Positions 8,087-17,038 of a DNA stretch of 64,000 bases are shown here, piece by piece. Origin of the DNA: Azospirillum formosense (GTDB lineage: Bacteria; Pseudomonadota; Alphaproteobacteria; Azospirillales; Azospirillaceae); NCBI RefSeq assembly GCF_040500525.1, contig NZ_CP159405.1:553162-617161 (forward strand). The letters are read 5' to 3'. A program made the translations under genes and the position numbers. The notes beneath the pieces are model-generated. The model saw only the letters and a program-made list of their open reading frames with translations. It had not been told where the DNA came from and did no database searches. Position 1 is the first letter of the stretch. Each line of letters begins with the position of its first letter.

Positions 8087-9283
8087 ATGAGCATCACCGA
8101 CACAATGCCCCACGCTTCGACCCACACACCGGAACAGACCCGGCTCGGGCGCGGGCTGACCTTCGCGATGGCGACCGCCGCGGGGCTGGCCGTCGCGAAC
8201 ATCTACTACAACCAGCCCATGCTGGGCCTGATCGAGGGCGACCTGCCCGGTCCGCTGACCGGCATGATCCCGACCGCCACGCAGCTCGGCTACGCCGCCG
8301 GACTGCTCCTGCTGGTGCCGCTGGGCGATCTGGTGGAGCGGCGGCGGCTGATTGTCGGGCAGTTCCTGCTGCTGGCCGCGGCGCTGGTCGCGACGGCGCT
8401 GGCGCAGGGCCCCGCCCTGCTGGTCGCCGCCTCGCTGCTGCTCGGCGTCTCGGCGACGGTGGCGCAGCAGATCGTCCCCTTCGCCGCGCATCTCGCCCCG
8501 CCGCAACGGCGCGGGGCGGCGGTGGGAACCGTCATGTCGGGAGTCCTGACCGGCATCCTGCTCAGCCGCACGCTGGCCGGCTTCGTCGGCACGCACGAGG
8601 GCTGGCGCGCCATGTTCTGGCTGGCCGTGCCGCTGGCGCTGGGCGCGGCCGCGCTGATGGCCGTCATGCTGCCGCGCAGCCACCCGAACGCGACCTTGCG
8701 CTACCCGGCGCTGATGCGCTCGCTGGTCCATCTGTGGCGGGAGTTCCCGGCCCTGCGGCTGGCCGCGGTCACCCAGGGGCTGCTGTTCGCCGCCTTCACC
8801 GCCTTCTGGACCATCCTGGCGCTGCGGCTGGCCGAGCCGCGCTTCGGCTTGGGCGCTGACGCGGCAGGGCTGTTCGGCATCGTCGGCGCGGTCGGCATCC
8901 TGGCCGCCCCGCTGGCCGGACGGATCGCCGACCGCAGCGGGCCGCACCGGGTGATCCTGCTGGGCACGCTGCTGACGCTCGCCTCCTGGCTGCTGTTCGG
9001 GCTGTGGACGTCGGTTGTCGGTCTGGTCGCCGGGGTGATCCTGCTCGACTTCGCGGTCCAGGCGGCGCTGGTGTCGAACCAGCACCTCGTCTACGCCCTG
9101 CGCCCCGAGGCCCGCGCCCGGCTGAACACCATCTTCATGGGCGGCATGTTCCTGGGCGGCGCCGTGGGGTCGAGCGCGGCGACGCTGGCCTGGAACGCCG
9201 GCGGCTGGACCGCCGTGACCGGGCTGGGCGTCGCCGTCGCCGCCCTGGCCACCACGCTCCAGCTCGCCGCACGGCGCGGTTAG
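8087..9283 (+). CDS. MFS exporter
   Basis: The 398-residue product has twelve predicted membrane helices. The first transmembrane block is GLAVANIYYNQPMLGLIEGD, typical of the small-drug/sugar efflux MFS branch. The loop 2-3 signature appears as PLGDLVERRRLI. Later loops carry GRIADRSGPHRVILLG, the repeat of that motif in the second half. I chose the ATG at 8087 (MSITDTMPHAS) rather than the much longer upstream frame. It follows GGAAAGGACCCCTGTC. Its neighbour is a divergent LysR regulator. The substrate is unknown. Confidence 0.87.
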   Translation: MSITDTMPHASTHTPEQTRLGRGLTFAMATAAGLAVANIYYNQPMLGLIEGDLPGPLTGMIPTATQLGYAAGLLLLVPLGDLVERRRLIVGQFLLLAAALVATALAQGPALLVAASLLLGVSATVAQQIVPFAAHLAPPQRRGAAVGTVMSGVLTGILLSRTLAGFVGTHEGWRAMFWLAVPLALGAAALMAVMLPRSHPNATLRYPALMRSLVHLWREFPALRLAAVTQGLLFAAFTAFWTILALRLAEPRFGLGADAAGLFGIVGAVGILAAPLAGRIADRSGPHRVILLGTLLTLASWLLFGLWTSVVGLVAGVILLDFAVQAALVSNQHLVYALRPEARARLNTIFMGGMFLGGAVGSSAATLAWNAGGWTAVTGLGVAVAALATTLQLAARRG

Positions 9284-9310
9284 GCAAGGTCCGGCGGTCA
9301 AGGTCCGCGA

Positions 9311-9350
9311 GGCGGCTGGCGGGAGTGCGGAAGCGCTCAAGCCAGCCGCC
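9311..9350. terminator. Stem-loop between convergent genes
   Basis: Perfect 10-base arms GGCGGCTGGC (9311-9320) and GCCAGCCGCC (9341-9350) surround a 20-base loop, in the 134-base gap between the convergent MFS and AAA+/AraC genes. There is no T tract on either side, so it may be a mRNA 3' end structure rather than an intrinsic terminator. Confidence 0.35.
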
Positions 9351-9417
9351 AGCCGCCGTCCGCCAGCCATCGTGAAGGACGGCCATGGTTCCTGGACACC
9401 GGCACACGCCGGCCGAT

Positions 9418-11037
9418 TCACCCGCGCGCGGCGGTCAGGTTGCGCCGATACTCGCGGGGGCTTTCCCCGACGAGGCGACGGAAGCTCTTTTCGAAATGGC
9501 TGAGGTCGCCGTACCCGACGCTCATCGCCACCTCGGTGATCGGCAGCCGGCGCTCGGCGGCCAGCAGTTCGCACGCCTTGTGGATGCGTATGCGGCCGAG
9601 CAGACCCTTGAAGGAGGTCTGAAGCTCGGTTCGGAACAGGTAGCTGAGGTGGGACGGGCTGACATGGGCCTGCCGCGACAGCTCGTTCAGCGTGATCGGA
9701 TCGGCGAAGCGCTCGCCCAGAAACACCAGCGCCTTGCGCAGGCCGCCGTGCAGCCGGGCCAGAGCGTCCTGGTCGCGGGTCAGCGCGCAGCGCACCCAGT
9801 GGTCGGCGGGTGAGGAAGCCCGCGGGGCGGGCGGCGCGGTCTCCGGATATCCGGCCGGATGAGCCGCGGACTCCGGGTCCGCCGGCATGGCGCCGTCGAC
9901 CATCCAGGGGGCGTGGCGGCGCACGTCGCCGTGGCGGATCGGCCGGCCGCCGGTCATCACCGCCAGCCGGGCGATCACCCGCTCCAGCTCGAACAGGTTC
10001 TCCGGCCAGGAATGGGCCTTGCACAGGGCGATCAGCTCGTCGGTCCGCGTCTCGTCGGCGCGCCCGCCGTGGCGCTCCAGGGCGGCGACGACCAGCGGCT
10101 CGATGTCCGCCGGCCGATCGCGCAGCGGCGGCACGGTGGCGCACAGGAAATCCAGCTCCGCCAGCAGCGGGCGGGAGAAGCGCCCCTCCTCCGCCAGCCG
10201 CCGCAGGTCGGCGGTGGTCGAGGCGATCACGCGCGGCTCCGCCCTTCCGCCGGCCGCCCCGCTGGCCGCGGGCGTCAAGCCGCCCGACGCGTCGAGCCAT
10301 TGGCCGAGCTGGGACGGCATGTGCTGAACGATCTGCCCCTGAAGGGCCGGCGTCATCTCGTCGACCCCGCTGAGGAACAGGGTGCCGCCGGCGGCCCGCG
10401 CGAACCAGTCGGCCGGCGTTCCCGCCGGGTCCGCCCCGTTGACCTGGACGAAGGGGCCGTCGCGCCGCGGCCCGCAGCCGTGGATCGCCGCGGCGAGCTG
10501 CGCCTTCTCCGTTCCGAACTCCCCGGCCAGCAGGACGGGCAGCGCGCTGTGGGCGGCCTGCTCCAGGAAGGCGTCCAGCTCGCGCAACGCCCGGCTCATG
10601 CCGACCATCATCAGCGGCCGCCCGAACCGCCGCTCCGCCCAGCGCCGGACCTCGTAGCGCTTGGCCAGATAGCCGCACTGCCGGGCGACGTCCTGCAGGA
10701 TGGGCGCCTCGGGCGCGGCGCCGTCCGGCGCGCGGTCGAGGACCAGCCGCATCTCGCCGACCGGCGCGTCGGCGTAGGTGATGGGCACCACCACCGCCTC
10801 CGGATCGGCCGCGGCGTCGTTGGGATCGCCGTCCGCCGTCCAGCAGAGGCGGCCGCCCGCCCGGTCCTGGGCGAGCACCAGCGTGCCCATGTCCTGAAGC
10901 CACAACGCCCCGCCGCGCAGCGGCGCGCGGTCGGCCAGCCGGCCCATCAGCCCGCCGATCAGATCCGGCAGGCTGCGGAAATCGGCCGGGGCCGGGTGCA
11001 GGATCTCGTCCAGCGCGCCACCAACCGACGGAGTCAT
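9418..11037 (-). CDS. Hybrid regulator: degenerate NtrC-like AAA+ domain with AraC DNA-binding domain
   Basis: The product is 539 residues. Residues about 25-150 form a GAF-like sensory region. About 170-390 form an AAA+ domain related to sigma54 activators (RRFGRPLMMVGMSRALREL, GGTLFLSGVDEMTPALQGQI, PPLRDRPADIEPLV, HSWPENLFELERVI). About 430-539 form an AraC double HTH (LNELSRQAHVSPSHLSYLFR, ITEVAMSVGYGDLSHFEKSF). The Walker A segment reads GEFGTEKAQ rather than GETGTGKE, and the sigma54-contacting GAFTGA loop is absent, so it should not act as a sigma54 activator. The start at 11037 follows AAGGAGG at good spacing. It lies downstream of adhE on the same strand and probably regulates alcohol/aldehyde metabolism; that link is inference. 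Confidence 0.85.
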   Translation of the reverse strand: MTPSVGGALDEILHPAPADFRSLPDLIGGLMGRLADRAPLRGGALWLQDMGTLVLAQDRAGGRLCWTADGDPNDAAADPEAVVVPITYADAPVGEMRLVLDRAPDGAAPEAPILQDVARQCGYLAKRYEVRRWAERRFGRPLMMVGMSRALRELDAFLEQAAHSALPVLLAGEFGTEKAQLAAAIHGCGPRRDGPFVQVNGADPAGTPADWFARAAGGTLFLSGVDEMTPALQGQIVQHMPSQLGQWLDASGGLTPAASGAAGGRAEPRVIASTTADLRRLAEEGRFSRPLLAELDFLCATVPPLRDRPADIEPLVVAALERHGGRADETRTDELIALCKAHSWPENLFELERVIARLAVMTGGRPIRHGDVRRHAPWMVDGAMPADPESAAHPAGYPETAPPAPRASSPADHWVRCALTRDQDALARLHGGLRKALVFLGERFADPITLNELSRQAHVSPSHLSYLFRTELQTSFKGLLGRIRIHKACELLAAERRLPITEVAMSVGYGDLSHFEKSFRRLVGESPREYRRNLTAARG

Positions 11038-11256
11038 CGCGCCGCCTCCTTGGAGAAACCGTGCCGCGTCTTCCGCGCGCGCCGGACCGTGAAGACGAAG
11101 GCATGCATCGCGGAGCCGCGATGGCGGTAATCGGATTGATAGGAGCGAATCATGACCGGAATCTCCTGCCGCCGTTTCAGACAATAGGCTCACAGCCAAT
11201 CGACGCTTCATGGCGTCAGGGCGTGAAGTCTTCGGCAGACCGGCTTTTTTTCCGGA

Positions 11257-11304
11257 CAAAAGAAAGGGCCGCCCGGCGTCCGGTTCCCCGGCGTCGGGCG
11301 GCCC
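11257..11304 (-). terminator. Rho-independent terminator of adhE
   Basis: Read on the minus strand, a GC stem GGGCCGCCCGACGCC pairs with GGCGCCGGGCGGCCC-type sequence (arms at about 11266-11280 and 11290-11304) and is followed by TTTCTTTTGT. It lies 40 bases past the adhE stop. The rest of the 307-base gap, 11038-11344, holds no gene. Confidence 0.75.
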
Positions 11305-11344
11305 GTCAGGCCTCAATCACAGTGAACGCATCGCCGTGAGCGGA

Positions 11345-14005
11345 TCAGCGCGAACGGACCAGCGCCACCGGCTTGCGCTCAGCCGCGGGTTCCGGCGCGG
11401 GTTCCGCCCCTTCGGCGTAGGCGCGGCCGTAGTAGCTGTCGAGCAGGAGCTGCCGGATCTCGGCAACCAGCGGAAAGCGCGGGTTGGCGCCGGTGCACTG
11501 GTCGTCGAAGGCGGCCTCGGCGATGGCGTCCAGCCGGGCCAGGAACTCCGCCTCCGGCACCCCGGCGGCCTGGATCGAGGCCGGGATGTCCAGCGTCCGC
11601 TTCAGCTCCTCCACCCAGGCCACCAGCTTTTCCACCCGCTCATGGTCGCGGCTGCCGCCGAGGCCGAGGTGACGGGTGATCTCGGCGTAGCGGGCGACGC
11701 CCTTGGGCCGGTCGTACTGGCTGAAGGCGGTCTGCTTGGTCGGGATGTCGGCGGCGTTGTAGCGGATGACGTTGGCGATCAGCAGCGCGTTGGCGACGCC
11801 GTGCGGCAGGTGGAACTCCGCCCCCAGCTTGTGCGCCATCGAATGGCAGACGCCGAGGAAGGCGTTGGCGAAGGCGATGCCGGCCAGCGTGGCGGCGCTG
11901 TGCACCTGCTCCCGCGCCTTGGGGTCCTTGGCGCCGTTGGCGTAGGCGGAGGGCAGATGCTCCTTCAGCAGCTTCAGCGCCTGGAGCGCCTGCCCGTCGG
12001 TGTACTCGTTCGCCAAGACCGAAACATAGGCCTCCAGCGCGTGGGTCACCGCGTCGATGCCCCCGGCGGCGGTCAGGCCCTTCGGCATGTCCATCACCAG
12101 ATTGGCGTCGATGATCGCCAGGGTCGGCGTCAGTTCATAGTCGGCGATCGGGTACTTGATGCCGGTGCGCTCGTCGGTCACCACGGCGAAGGGCGTGACC
12201 TCCGACCCGGTGCCGGACGTGGTCGGGACGGCGACGAACTGCGCCTTCACCCCCAGCTTGGGGAAGGTGTAGATGCGCTTGCGGATGTCCATGAAGCGCA
12301 GGGCCAGATCCTCGAAGGCGACGTCCGGGGCCTCGTACATCACCCACATGATCTTGGCCGCGTCCATCGGCGAGCCGCCGCCCAGCGCCAGGATGACGTC
12401 CGGCTGGAAGGCGTTGGCGAGCGCCAGCCCGCGCCGCACCACCGCCAGGGTGGGGTCGGCGGCGACCTCGAAGAAGGTCTCCACCGCGAGGCCCAGCCCC
12501 TTGAGGATGCGCACGGTCTCGTCGACGTGGCCGTTCTCGAACAGGAAGCGGTCTGTGACGATCAGGCAGCGCTTCTTGCCGCGCAGCTCCTCCAGCGCGA
12601 AGGGCAGGCAGCCGCGGCGGAAATAAATGGATTTCGGCAGCTTGTGCCACAGCATGTTCTCGGCCCGCTTCGCCACGGTCTTGCGGTTGATGAGGTGCTG
12701 CGGCCCGACATTCTCGGAGATCGAGTTGCCGCCCCAGGAACCGCAGCCGAGCGTCAGCGACGGCGCCAGCCGGAAATTGTAGAGGTCGCCGATGCCGCCC
12801 TGCGAGGAGGGCGTGTTGATCAGGATGCGCGCCGTCTTCATCGCCTGCCCGAAATGGCGGATGCGCTCCGGCTGCTGGTCCTGGTCGGTGTAGAGGGCGG
12901 AGGTGTGGCCGATGCCGCCCAGCGCGACCAGCGCCGCCGCCTTCTCGCAGGCGTCCATGAAGTCGCGGGCGCGGTAGAGCGCCAGGGTCGGCGACAGCTT
13001 CTCGTGGGCGAAGGGCTCGTCCTCGGTCACCGCCTCGACCTCGGCGATCAGCACCTTGGTGTGGGCGGGAACGCTCACCCCGGCCATGGCGGCGATGGTG
13101 CCGGCCGACTGGCCGACGATGTCGGCGTTCAGCGCGCCGTTCTTCAGCAGCACCTTGCGCACCGCGTCGGCGTCTGCCGCCGACAGGATGTGGCCGCCAT
13201 GGTGGGCGAAGCGGTCGCGCACAGCGTCATAGGCGGACTCCACGACGATGGCCGACTGCTCCGACGCGCAGACCACGCCGTTGTCGAAGGTCTTGGACAT
13301 CAGGATGGAGGCGACGGCCCGCTTGATGTCGGCGAACTCGTCGATCACCGCCGGGGTGTTGCCGGCGCCGACGCCGATGGCCGGCTTGCCCGAGGAATAG
13401 GCCGCCTTGACCATGCCCGGCCCGCCGGTCGCCAGGATCAGGTTGATGTCGGGGTGGTGCATCACCGCGTTCGACAGCTCCACCGAGGGCTCGTCGATCC
13501 AGCCGATGATGTCCGGGGGCGCGCCGGCCTCCACCGCCGCCTGGAGGACGATCCGCGCGGCCTCGCAGGTCGCCTTGCGGGCGCGGGGGTGCGGCGAGAA
13601 GACGATGCCGTTGCGCGTCTTCAGGCTGATCAGCGCCTTGAAGATGGCGGTCGAGGTCGGGTTGGTGGTCGGCACGATGGCGCAGATCAGGCCCACCGGC
13701 TCGGCGATCGTCATGATGCCGTATTCCGGGTCCTCCTCGAGGATGCCGCAGGTCTTCTCGTCCTTGTACTTGTTGTAGATGTACTCGGAGGCGAAGTGGT
13801 TCTTGACGACCTTGTCCTCCATCACGCCCATGCGAGTCTCGGCGACCGCCAGCTTCGCCAGCGGGATGCGCGCGTTGGCAGCGGCCAGGGCGGCGCTGCG
13901 GAAGATGCGGTCAACGGTCTCCTGCGGGAAGCCGGCGTAGACTTTCTGCGCCTCCCGGACGCGGAGGACGAGGTCGTTGAGGTCTGCAAGGGTGGTGACG
14001 GGCAT
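11345..14005 (-). CDS. adhE: Bifunctional acetaldehyde-CoA/alcohol dehydrogenase AdhE
   Basis: AdhE reduces acetyl-CoA to acetaldehyde and then ethanol with NADH, or runs in reverse, and forms spirosome filaments in the cytoplasm. The 886 residues have both halves. The aldehyde dehydrogenase domain covers about 1-440, with catalytic cysteine in FDNGVVCASEQS and glycine-rich GVGAGNTPAVID. The iron-dependent alcohol dehydrogenase domain covers about 455-860, with GGGSPMDAAKIMWV, TTSGTGSEVTPFAV and iron-binding histidines in DAVTHALEAYVS and HSMAHKLGAEFHLPHG. The last 30 residues are alanine/proline rich and variable. It has its own terminator downstream. Confidence 0.97.
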   Translation of the reverse strand: MPVTTLADLNDLVLRVREAQKVYAGFPQETVDRIFRSAALAAANARIPLAKLAVAETRMGVMEDKVVKNHFASEYIYNKYKDEKTCGILEEDPEYGIMTIAEPVGLICAIVPTTNPTSTAIFKALISLKTRNGIVFSPHPRARKATCEAARIVLQAAVEAGAPPDIIGWIDEPSVELSNAVMHHPDINLILATGGPGMVKAAYSSGKPAIGVGAGNTPAVIDEFADIKRAVASILMSKTFDNGVVCASEQSAIVVESAYDAVRDRFAHHGGHILSAADADAVRKVLLKNGALNADIVGQSAGTIAAMAGVSVPAHTKVLIAEVEAVTEDEPFAHEKLSPTLALYRARDFMDACEKAAALVALGGIGHTSALYTDQDQQPERIRHFGQAMKTARILINTPSSQGGIGDLYNFRLAPSLTLGCGSWGGNSISENVGPQHLINRKTVAKRAENMLWHKLPKSIYFRRGCLPFALEELRGKKRCLIVTDRFLFENGHVDETVRILKGLGLAVETFFEVAADPTLAVVRRGLALANAFQPDVILALGGGSPMDAAKIMWVMYEAPDVAFEDLALRFMDIRKRIYTFPKLGVKAQFVAVPTTSGTGSEVTPFAVVTDERTGIKYPIADYELTPTLAIIDANLVMDMPKGLTAAGGIDAVTHALEAYVSVLANEYTDGQALQALKLLKEHLPSAYANGAKDPKAREQVHSAATLAGIAFANAFLGVCHSMAHKLGAEFHLPHGVANALLIANVIRYNAADIPTKQTAFSQYDRPKGVARYAEITRHLGLGGSRDHERVEKLVAWVEELKRTLDIPASIQAAGVPEAEFLARLDAIAEAAFDDQCTGANPRFPLVAEIRQLLLDSYYGRAYAEGAEPAPEPAAERKPVALVRSR

Positions 14006-14177
14006 ATCGTGTCGCCTCTGCGGTTGGCGCGCCGCCGGCCCCTTCGGGCCGGTGCTGGATGGCGGATGCGGGCGGGTTGAGGCCCTTCAGGCACCGGCAT
14101 CCAGGGCACGCACGGAAAATCGGTCATGGCCGGGCGGCGCTTCGGTCCTGTCCGCGCGGCAAGAAAACTATCCCCCG

Positions 14178-14208
14178 ATCATGGATGAGGGACCATGACT
14201 CATGTCAA
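14178..14208 (-). promoter_or_regulatory. Possible adhE promoter and palindrome
   Basis: On the minus strand a perfect TTGACA (14208-14203) is followed after 19 bases by CATGAT (14183-14178). A perfect palindrome CATGACTCATG (14194-14204) lies in the spacer. The 19-base spacer is longer than optimal and suggests a regulated promoter. The remaining gap 14006-14346 holds no gene on either strand besides the tRNA promoter. Confidence 0.3.
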
Positions 14209-14297
14209 AACTGGTATGACCACTTTCGGGGTAGGGCCACCCCCAACCCGCCCGACCGGTCTGGAAAAATCTCTTCCGAACGGGTGACGAATTGCGC

Positions 14298-14326
14298 TGG
14301 ACAAGCGCTCCGGTTCTTCCTATAAG
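14298..14326 (+). promoter_or_regulatory. Sigma70 promoter of tRNA-Phe
   Basis: TGGACA (14298-14303), a 17-base spacer and TATAAG (14321-14326) lie 20 bases upstream of the mature tRNA 5' end. Both hexamers are close to consensus with ideal spacing, and a GC-rich run CGCCCCCG follows the -10. Confidence 0.65.
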
Positions 14327-14346
14327 ACGCCCCCGCACGCAGCGGC

Positions 14347-14422
14347 GCCCAGGTAGCTCAGTTGGTAGAGCAGGGGACTGAAAATCCCCGTGTCGGCGGT
14401 TCGACTCCGTCCCTGGGCACCA
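14347..14422 (+). tRNA. tRNA-Phe (GAA)
   Basis: The 76-base cloverleaf has acceptor stem GCCCAGG/CCTGGGC, D loop AGCTCAGTTGGTAGAGCA and anticodon stem-loop GGGGACTGAAAATCCCC with anticodon GAA. The T arm includes GGTTCGACTCC, and the 3' CCA is encoded. No integrase gene or duplicated 3' end is visible nearby, so there is no sign that it serves as an insertion site here. Confidence 0.97.
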
Positions 14423-14708
14423 TTTTCCTCAAGATCAGCATCGAGGAGATGGTGTTCCGGCCACACCGGCCGAAACCGGACACTGCGCATCCTCCTTCCC
14501 TGCCTTTGCTTCGATCCGGCGTGCCGAAGGCGCGCTGCGACCGTCTTTCGCGCAAGAAATTCTCTGCCGGCTCGACCGGACGGGCCCGGCGGACCACATC
14601 CGTTGCGATGGGCTCGCGCGCCCCGATCGCCGATAGGAAGCAGGCATCTTCCCGACATTCCCGAAAAGTTGTACATATTCCCATCAGAATCCATGGGAGG
14701 GGAATCCG

Positions 14709-16217
14709 ATGTTCGATGCCGGCCAACCGAGTCGCCGCACGTTTCTGGTCGGGGCGGGTCGTTTCGCCGCCGCGTCGGCGCTCACCAGCGTCGCCCCCTT
14801 CCCCGCCCTCGCGGAGCCGGGTTCCCACCGGATCGCCGCCTCGGCGCTCAAGGATTTGGCCGGGGCGGTTCAGGGCGGTGTCGTGCTGCCCGACGATCCG
14901 TTCTTCGGCGACTACGCCCGACCGAACAACCTGCGTTTCCAGACGCTTCCGACCGCCATCGCGCGCTGCGCGAGCGAGGCGGACGTGCAGGCCTGCGTCG
15001 CCTGGGTGAAGAAGCACGGCGCCCGGTTCGCCGTGCGCAGCGGCGGGCACAACTACGCGGGCTTCTCAACCACCCCCGGCCTGCTCATCGACATGACGCC
15101 GCTCAGCGCCATCACCCCCCTGCCCGGCGGGGACGGGCTGGTCAAGGTGGGCGGCGGCGCCTTGAACGGCATGGTCTATCAGGCGCTCGAACGGCTAAAC
15201 CGCAACGTCACCCACGGCCGCTGCACCACGGTGGGAGCGGCGGGCTTCCTGCTGGGCGGCGGCATCGGCTTCAACATGCGCATGTTCGGCATGGGGTCGG
15301 ACCTGCTGCACGCCACGAGCATCGTCACGGCGGACGGCGCGCTGCATTCGGACATCCAGGACAGCGGCGACGGCAGCGACCTCTTCTGGGCCTGCCGCGG
15401 CGGTGCCGGCGGGAATTTCGGCATCAACACGTCCTTCACCCTGCGCACCTTCCCGGTGGAGACGGTCACCTTCTTCGACATCACCTGGACCACGGACGTG
15501 GGCGAGGTGCTCCACACCCTGCTGACCCGTCTGGCGGAGGCGCCGCCGGAGTTCGGCAGCAAGATCAACGTCACCAAGCCGGCGCGCGGCAGCGGCGATC
15601 CGCGGCTCACCGTCTCCATCCTCGGCCAATTGCACAAGTGCGGCACGACGGTCGAGGCCATCATCGGACCGGTCCTGGAGAAGGCGTCGAAGACGCGGAT
15701 CGACCGCGACATCGCCTATTGGCCGGCGCAGGATCTTCTGAGCGAGTTCACCTACCCCTACTTCTATCAGGAGAAATCCTCCTACATGAGGGCGGCGGAC
15801 ATCACGCCCGAGTCCGTCGCCGCCATGATCCGGCTCGCCGAGCGCATGCCGGGCACCAGCATGGCCAACGCCTTCAAGTTCTTCCAGGTCGGCGGCCGGA
15901 TCAACGCCACGGCGGCGGACGCCACCGCCTACGTCCACCGCGGCTACGACTGGCTGTTCTCCTCCGAGGTGAACTGGTGGAACCGGAAGGACCCGAAGTC
16001 GCTGGTGGACGAGAATCTGGCGTGGCAGGAGCGGTTCTACGCCACCGTCAACACAGCCACCAAGGCGGCGGGCGCCTTCCAGAACTTCCCCGACCCGTCC
16101 TTGAAGGACTGGTCGGGCGCCTATTACGGCGGCAACTACGCCCGGCTGCGGCGGGTGAAGACCGCCTACGACAAGACCGATCTGTTCACCTACCGGCAGG
16201 GCATCAAGCCGTTGTGA
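14709..16217 (+). CDS. Exported FAD-linked oxidase of the berberine bridge enzyme family
   Basis: The 502-residue product begins with a twin-arginine signal (SRRTFLVGAGRFAAASAL, cleaved near ALAEP), so it is folded with its flavin in the cytoplasm and sent to the periplasm. The PCMH-type FAD domain at about 70-240 has RSGGHNYAGFST, where the histidine is the usual covalent FAD ligand, and GRCTTVGAAGFLLGGGIG, where the cysteine could be a second covalent FAD link. The C-terminal BBE motif is NYARLRRVKTAYDKTDLF. The family oxidises sugars or alkaloid-like alcohols; the substrate here is unknown. A GGGAGGGGAATCCG leader precedes the ATG. The 286 bases between the tRNA and this gene hold nothing recognisable. 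Confidence 0.9.
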   Translation: MFDAGQPSRRTFLVGAGRFAAASALTSVAPFPALAEPGSHRIAASALKDLAGAVQGGVVLPDDPFFGDYARPNNLRFQTLPTAIARCASEADVQACVAWVKKHGARFAVRSGGHNYAGFSTTPGLLIDMTPLSAITPLPGGDGLVKVGGGALNGMVYQALERLNRNVTHGRCTTVGAAGFLLGGGIGFNMRMFGMGSDLLHATSIVTADGALHSDIQDSGDGSDLFWACRGGAGGNFGINTSFTLRTFPVETVTFFDITWTTDVGEVLHTLLTRLAEAPPEFGSKINVTKPARGSGDPRLTVSILGQLHKCGTTVEAIIGPVLEKASKTRIDRDIAYWPAQDLLSEFTYPYFYQEKSSYMRAADITPESVAAMIRLAERMPGTSMANAFKFFQVGGRINATAADATAYVHRGYDWLFSSEVNWWNRKDPKSLVDENLAWQERFYATVNTATKAAGAFQNFPDPSLKDWSGAYYGGNYARLRRVKTAYDKTDLFTYRQGIKPL

Positions 16218-16335
16218 CGGCACCGCCGAGCGAACTTTGGCGCCGCCATCCGCCCTTCGGCGGAGAATCCCGGCGCCAAAGGCCCCCCTCGCCTGTTATC
16301 CTTGCGGGAAGCCTCTCGCGCCACGGGGTCCGGGC

Positions 16336-16500
16336 ATGGAAGAAAAGCTGATCGCCTACATCGGCCGGTTGAAGGAGCAGATCGCCACGCTGCGCTCCGC
16401 CGACTTCACCACCCCGGAGGAACGGGTGTCCTGCGAGGCGGTGGCCGACAGCCTAGAACTGGTCGTGCGCGAGTTGACGGACCTCATCGAGATCCGCTGA
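16336..16500 (+). CDS. Small acidic helical protein of unknown function
   Basis: The product is 54 residues (MEEKLIAYIGRLKEQIATLR, ending LTDLIEIR), predicted to be a helical hairpin with heptad-like hydrophobic spacing. It has no domain I recognise. The reading frame uses typical high-GC third positions, which supports coding. Its 3' end overlaps the convergent histidine phosphatase gene by 17 bases. Confidence 0.5.
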   Translation: MEEKLIAYIGRLKEQIATLRSADFTTPEERVSCEAVADSLELVVRELTDLIEIR

Positions 16501-17038
16501 CCGGCGCCCCGATGCCTTCGTGAACCCCGGCGCGCTCCAGCGTCACGGGCATCGCGTTGGGTGGCCACAGCGTGTCCGGGGCGAGGCCGAGCCAGCGGCA
16601 CAGCGCGTGCCACGTGCCGGCGTGCGCCACCACCAGCGGCGGCCGCCCGTCCGCCGGAACCGGCAAGCCGTCCAGCGCGGCGGCGACGCGGGCCTGGAAG
16701 GCGGTGAGGCTTTCACCGCCCGGAACCTCCTCGCGCAGAAGGTCCGCCGGCACGGCGCCGCCCTCCAGATCGCCCCAGCGCCTTTCTTCCAGACCGGGGA
16801 CGACGGTCACCGGCAGGCCCAGCGCCGTGCCGATGACGCCGGCGGTTTCCCGCGCGCGCCGCTGCGGGCTGGAATGGATGGCGGCGACCGGGCTGCCCTG
16901 GGCGGCCAGCGCCGCGGCGGCGGCGTGGGCCTGCGCCAGCCCGCGCTCGGTCAGAGACACGTCGCGCGACCCGGCCAGCCAGCCGCCGACGTTGCTCTCC
17001 GTCTCGCCATGCCGGCAGAAGACGAGGCGGTTCAACAC
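16484..17038 (-). CDS. Histidine phosphatase family protein (phosphoglycerate mutase-like)
   Basis: The 184-residue product begins with the phosphate-binding motif LVFCRHGETESN, in which the histidine is the phosphoryl acceptor. HSSPQRRARETA (second arginine), the acidic LEERRWGDLEG segment and the second catalytic histidine in VVAHAGTWHAL follow. These are the four landmarks of a cofactor-independent phosphatase such as CobC or GpmB. The GTG start at 17038 overlaps the gph stop (GTGTTGA), so the two are translated together as the last genes of the ABC operon. A role in dephosphorylating an imported phosphoester is inference. Confidence 0.87.
   Translation of the reverse strand: MLNRLVFCRHGETESNVGGWLAGSRDVSLTERGLAQAHAAAAALAAQGSPVAAIHSSPQRRARETAGVIGTALGLPVTVVPGLEERRWGDLEGGAVPADLLREEVPGGESLTAFQARVAAALDGLPVPADGRPPLVVAHAGTWHALCRWLGLAPDTLWPPNAMPVTLERAGVHEGIGAPVSGSR

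Noticed and set aside
8018..11104. 1028-codon minus-strand frame
   Set aside because: It crosses the MFS gene and an out-of-frame copy of the AAA+/AraC gene; the translation is arginine/glycine-rich with no domain.
11210..14080. 956-codon plus-strand frame opposite adhE
   Set aside because: It is an exact shadow of adhE with repetitive composition.
14347..14422. tRNA-Phe as an integration site of a genomic island
   Set aside because: No integrase, no duplicated 3' tRNA end and no break in gene style are seen downstream.
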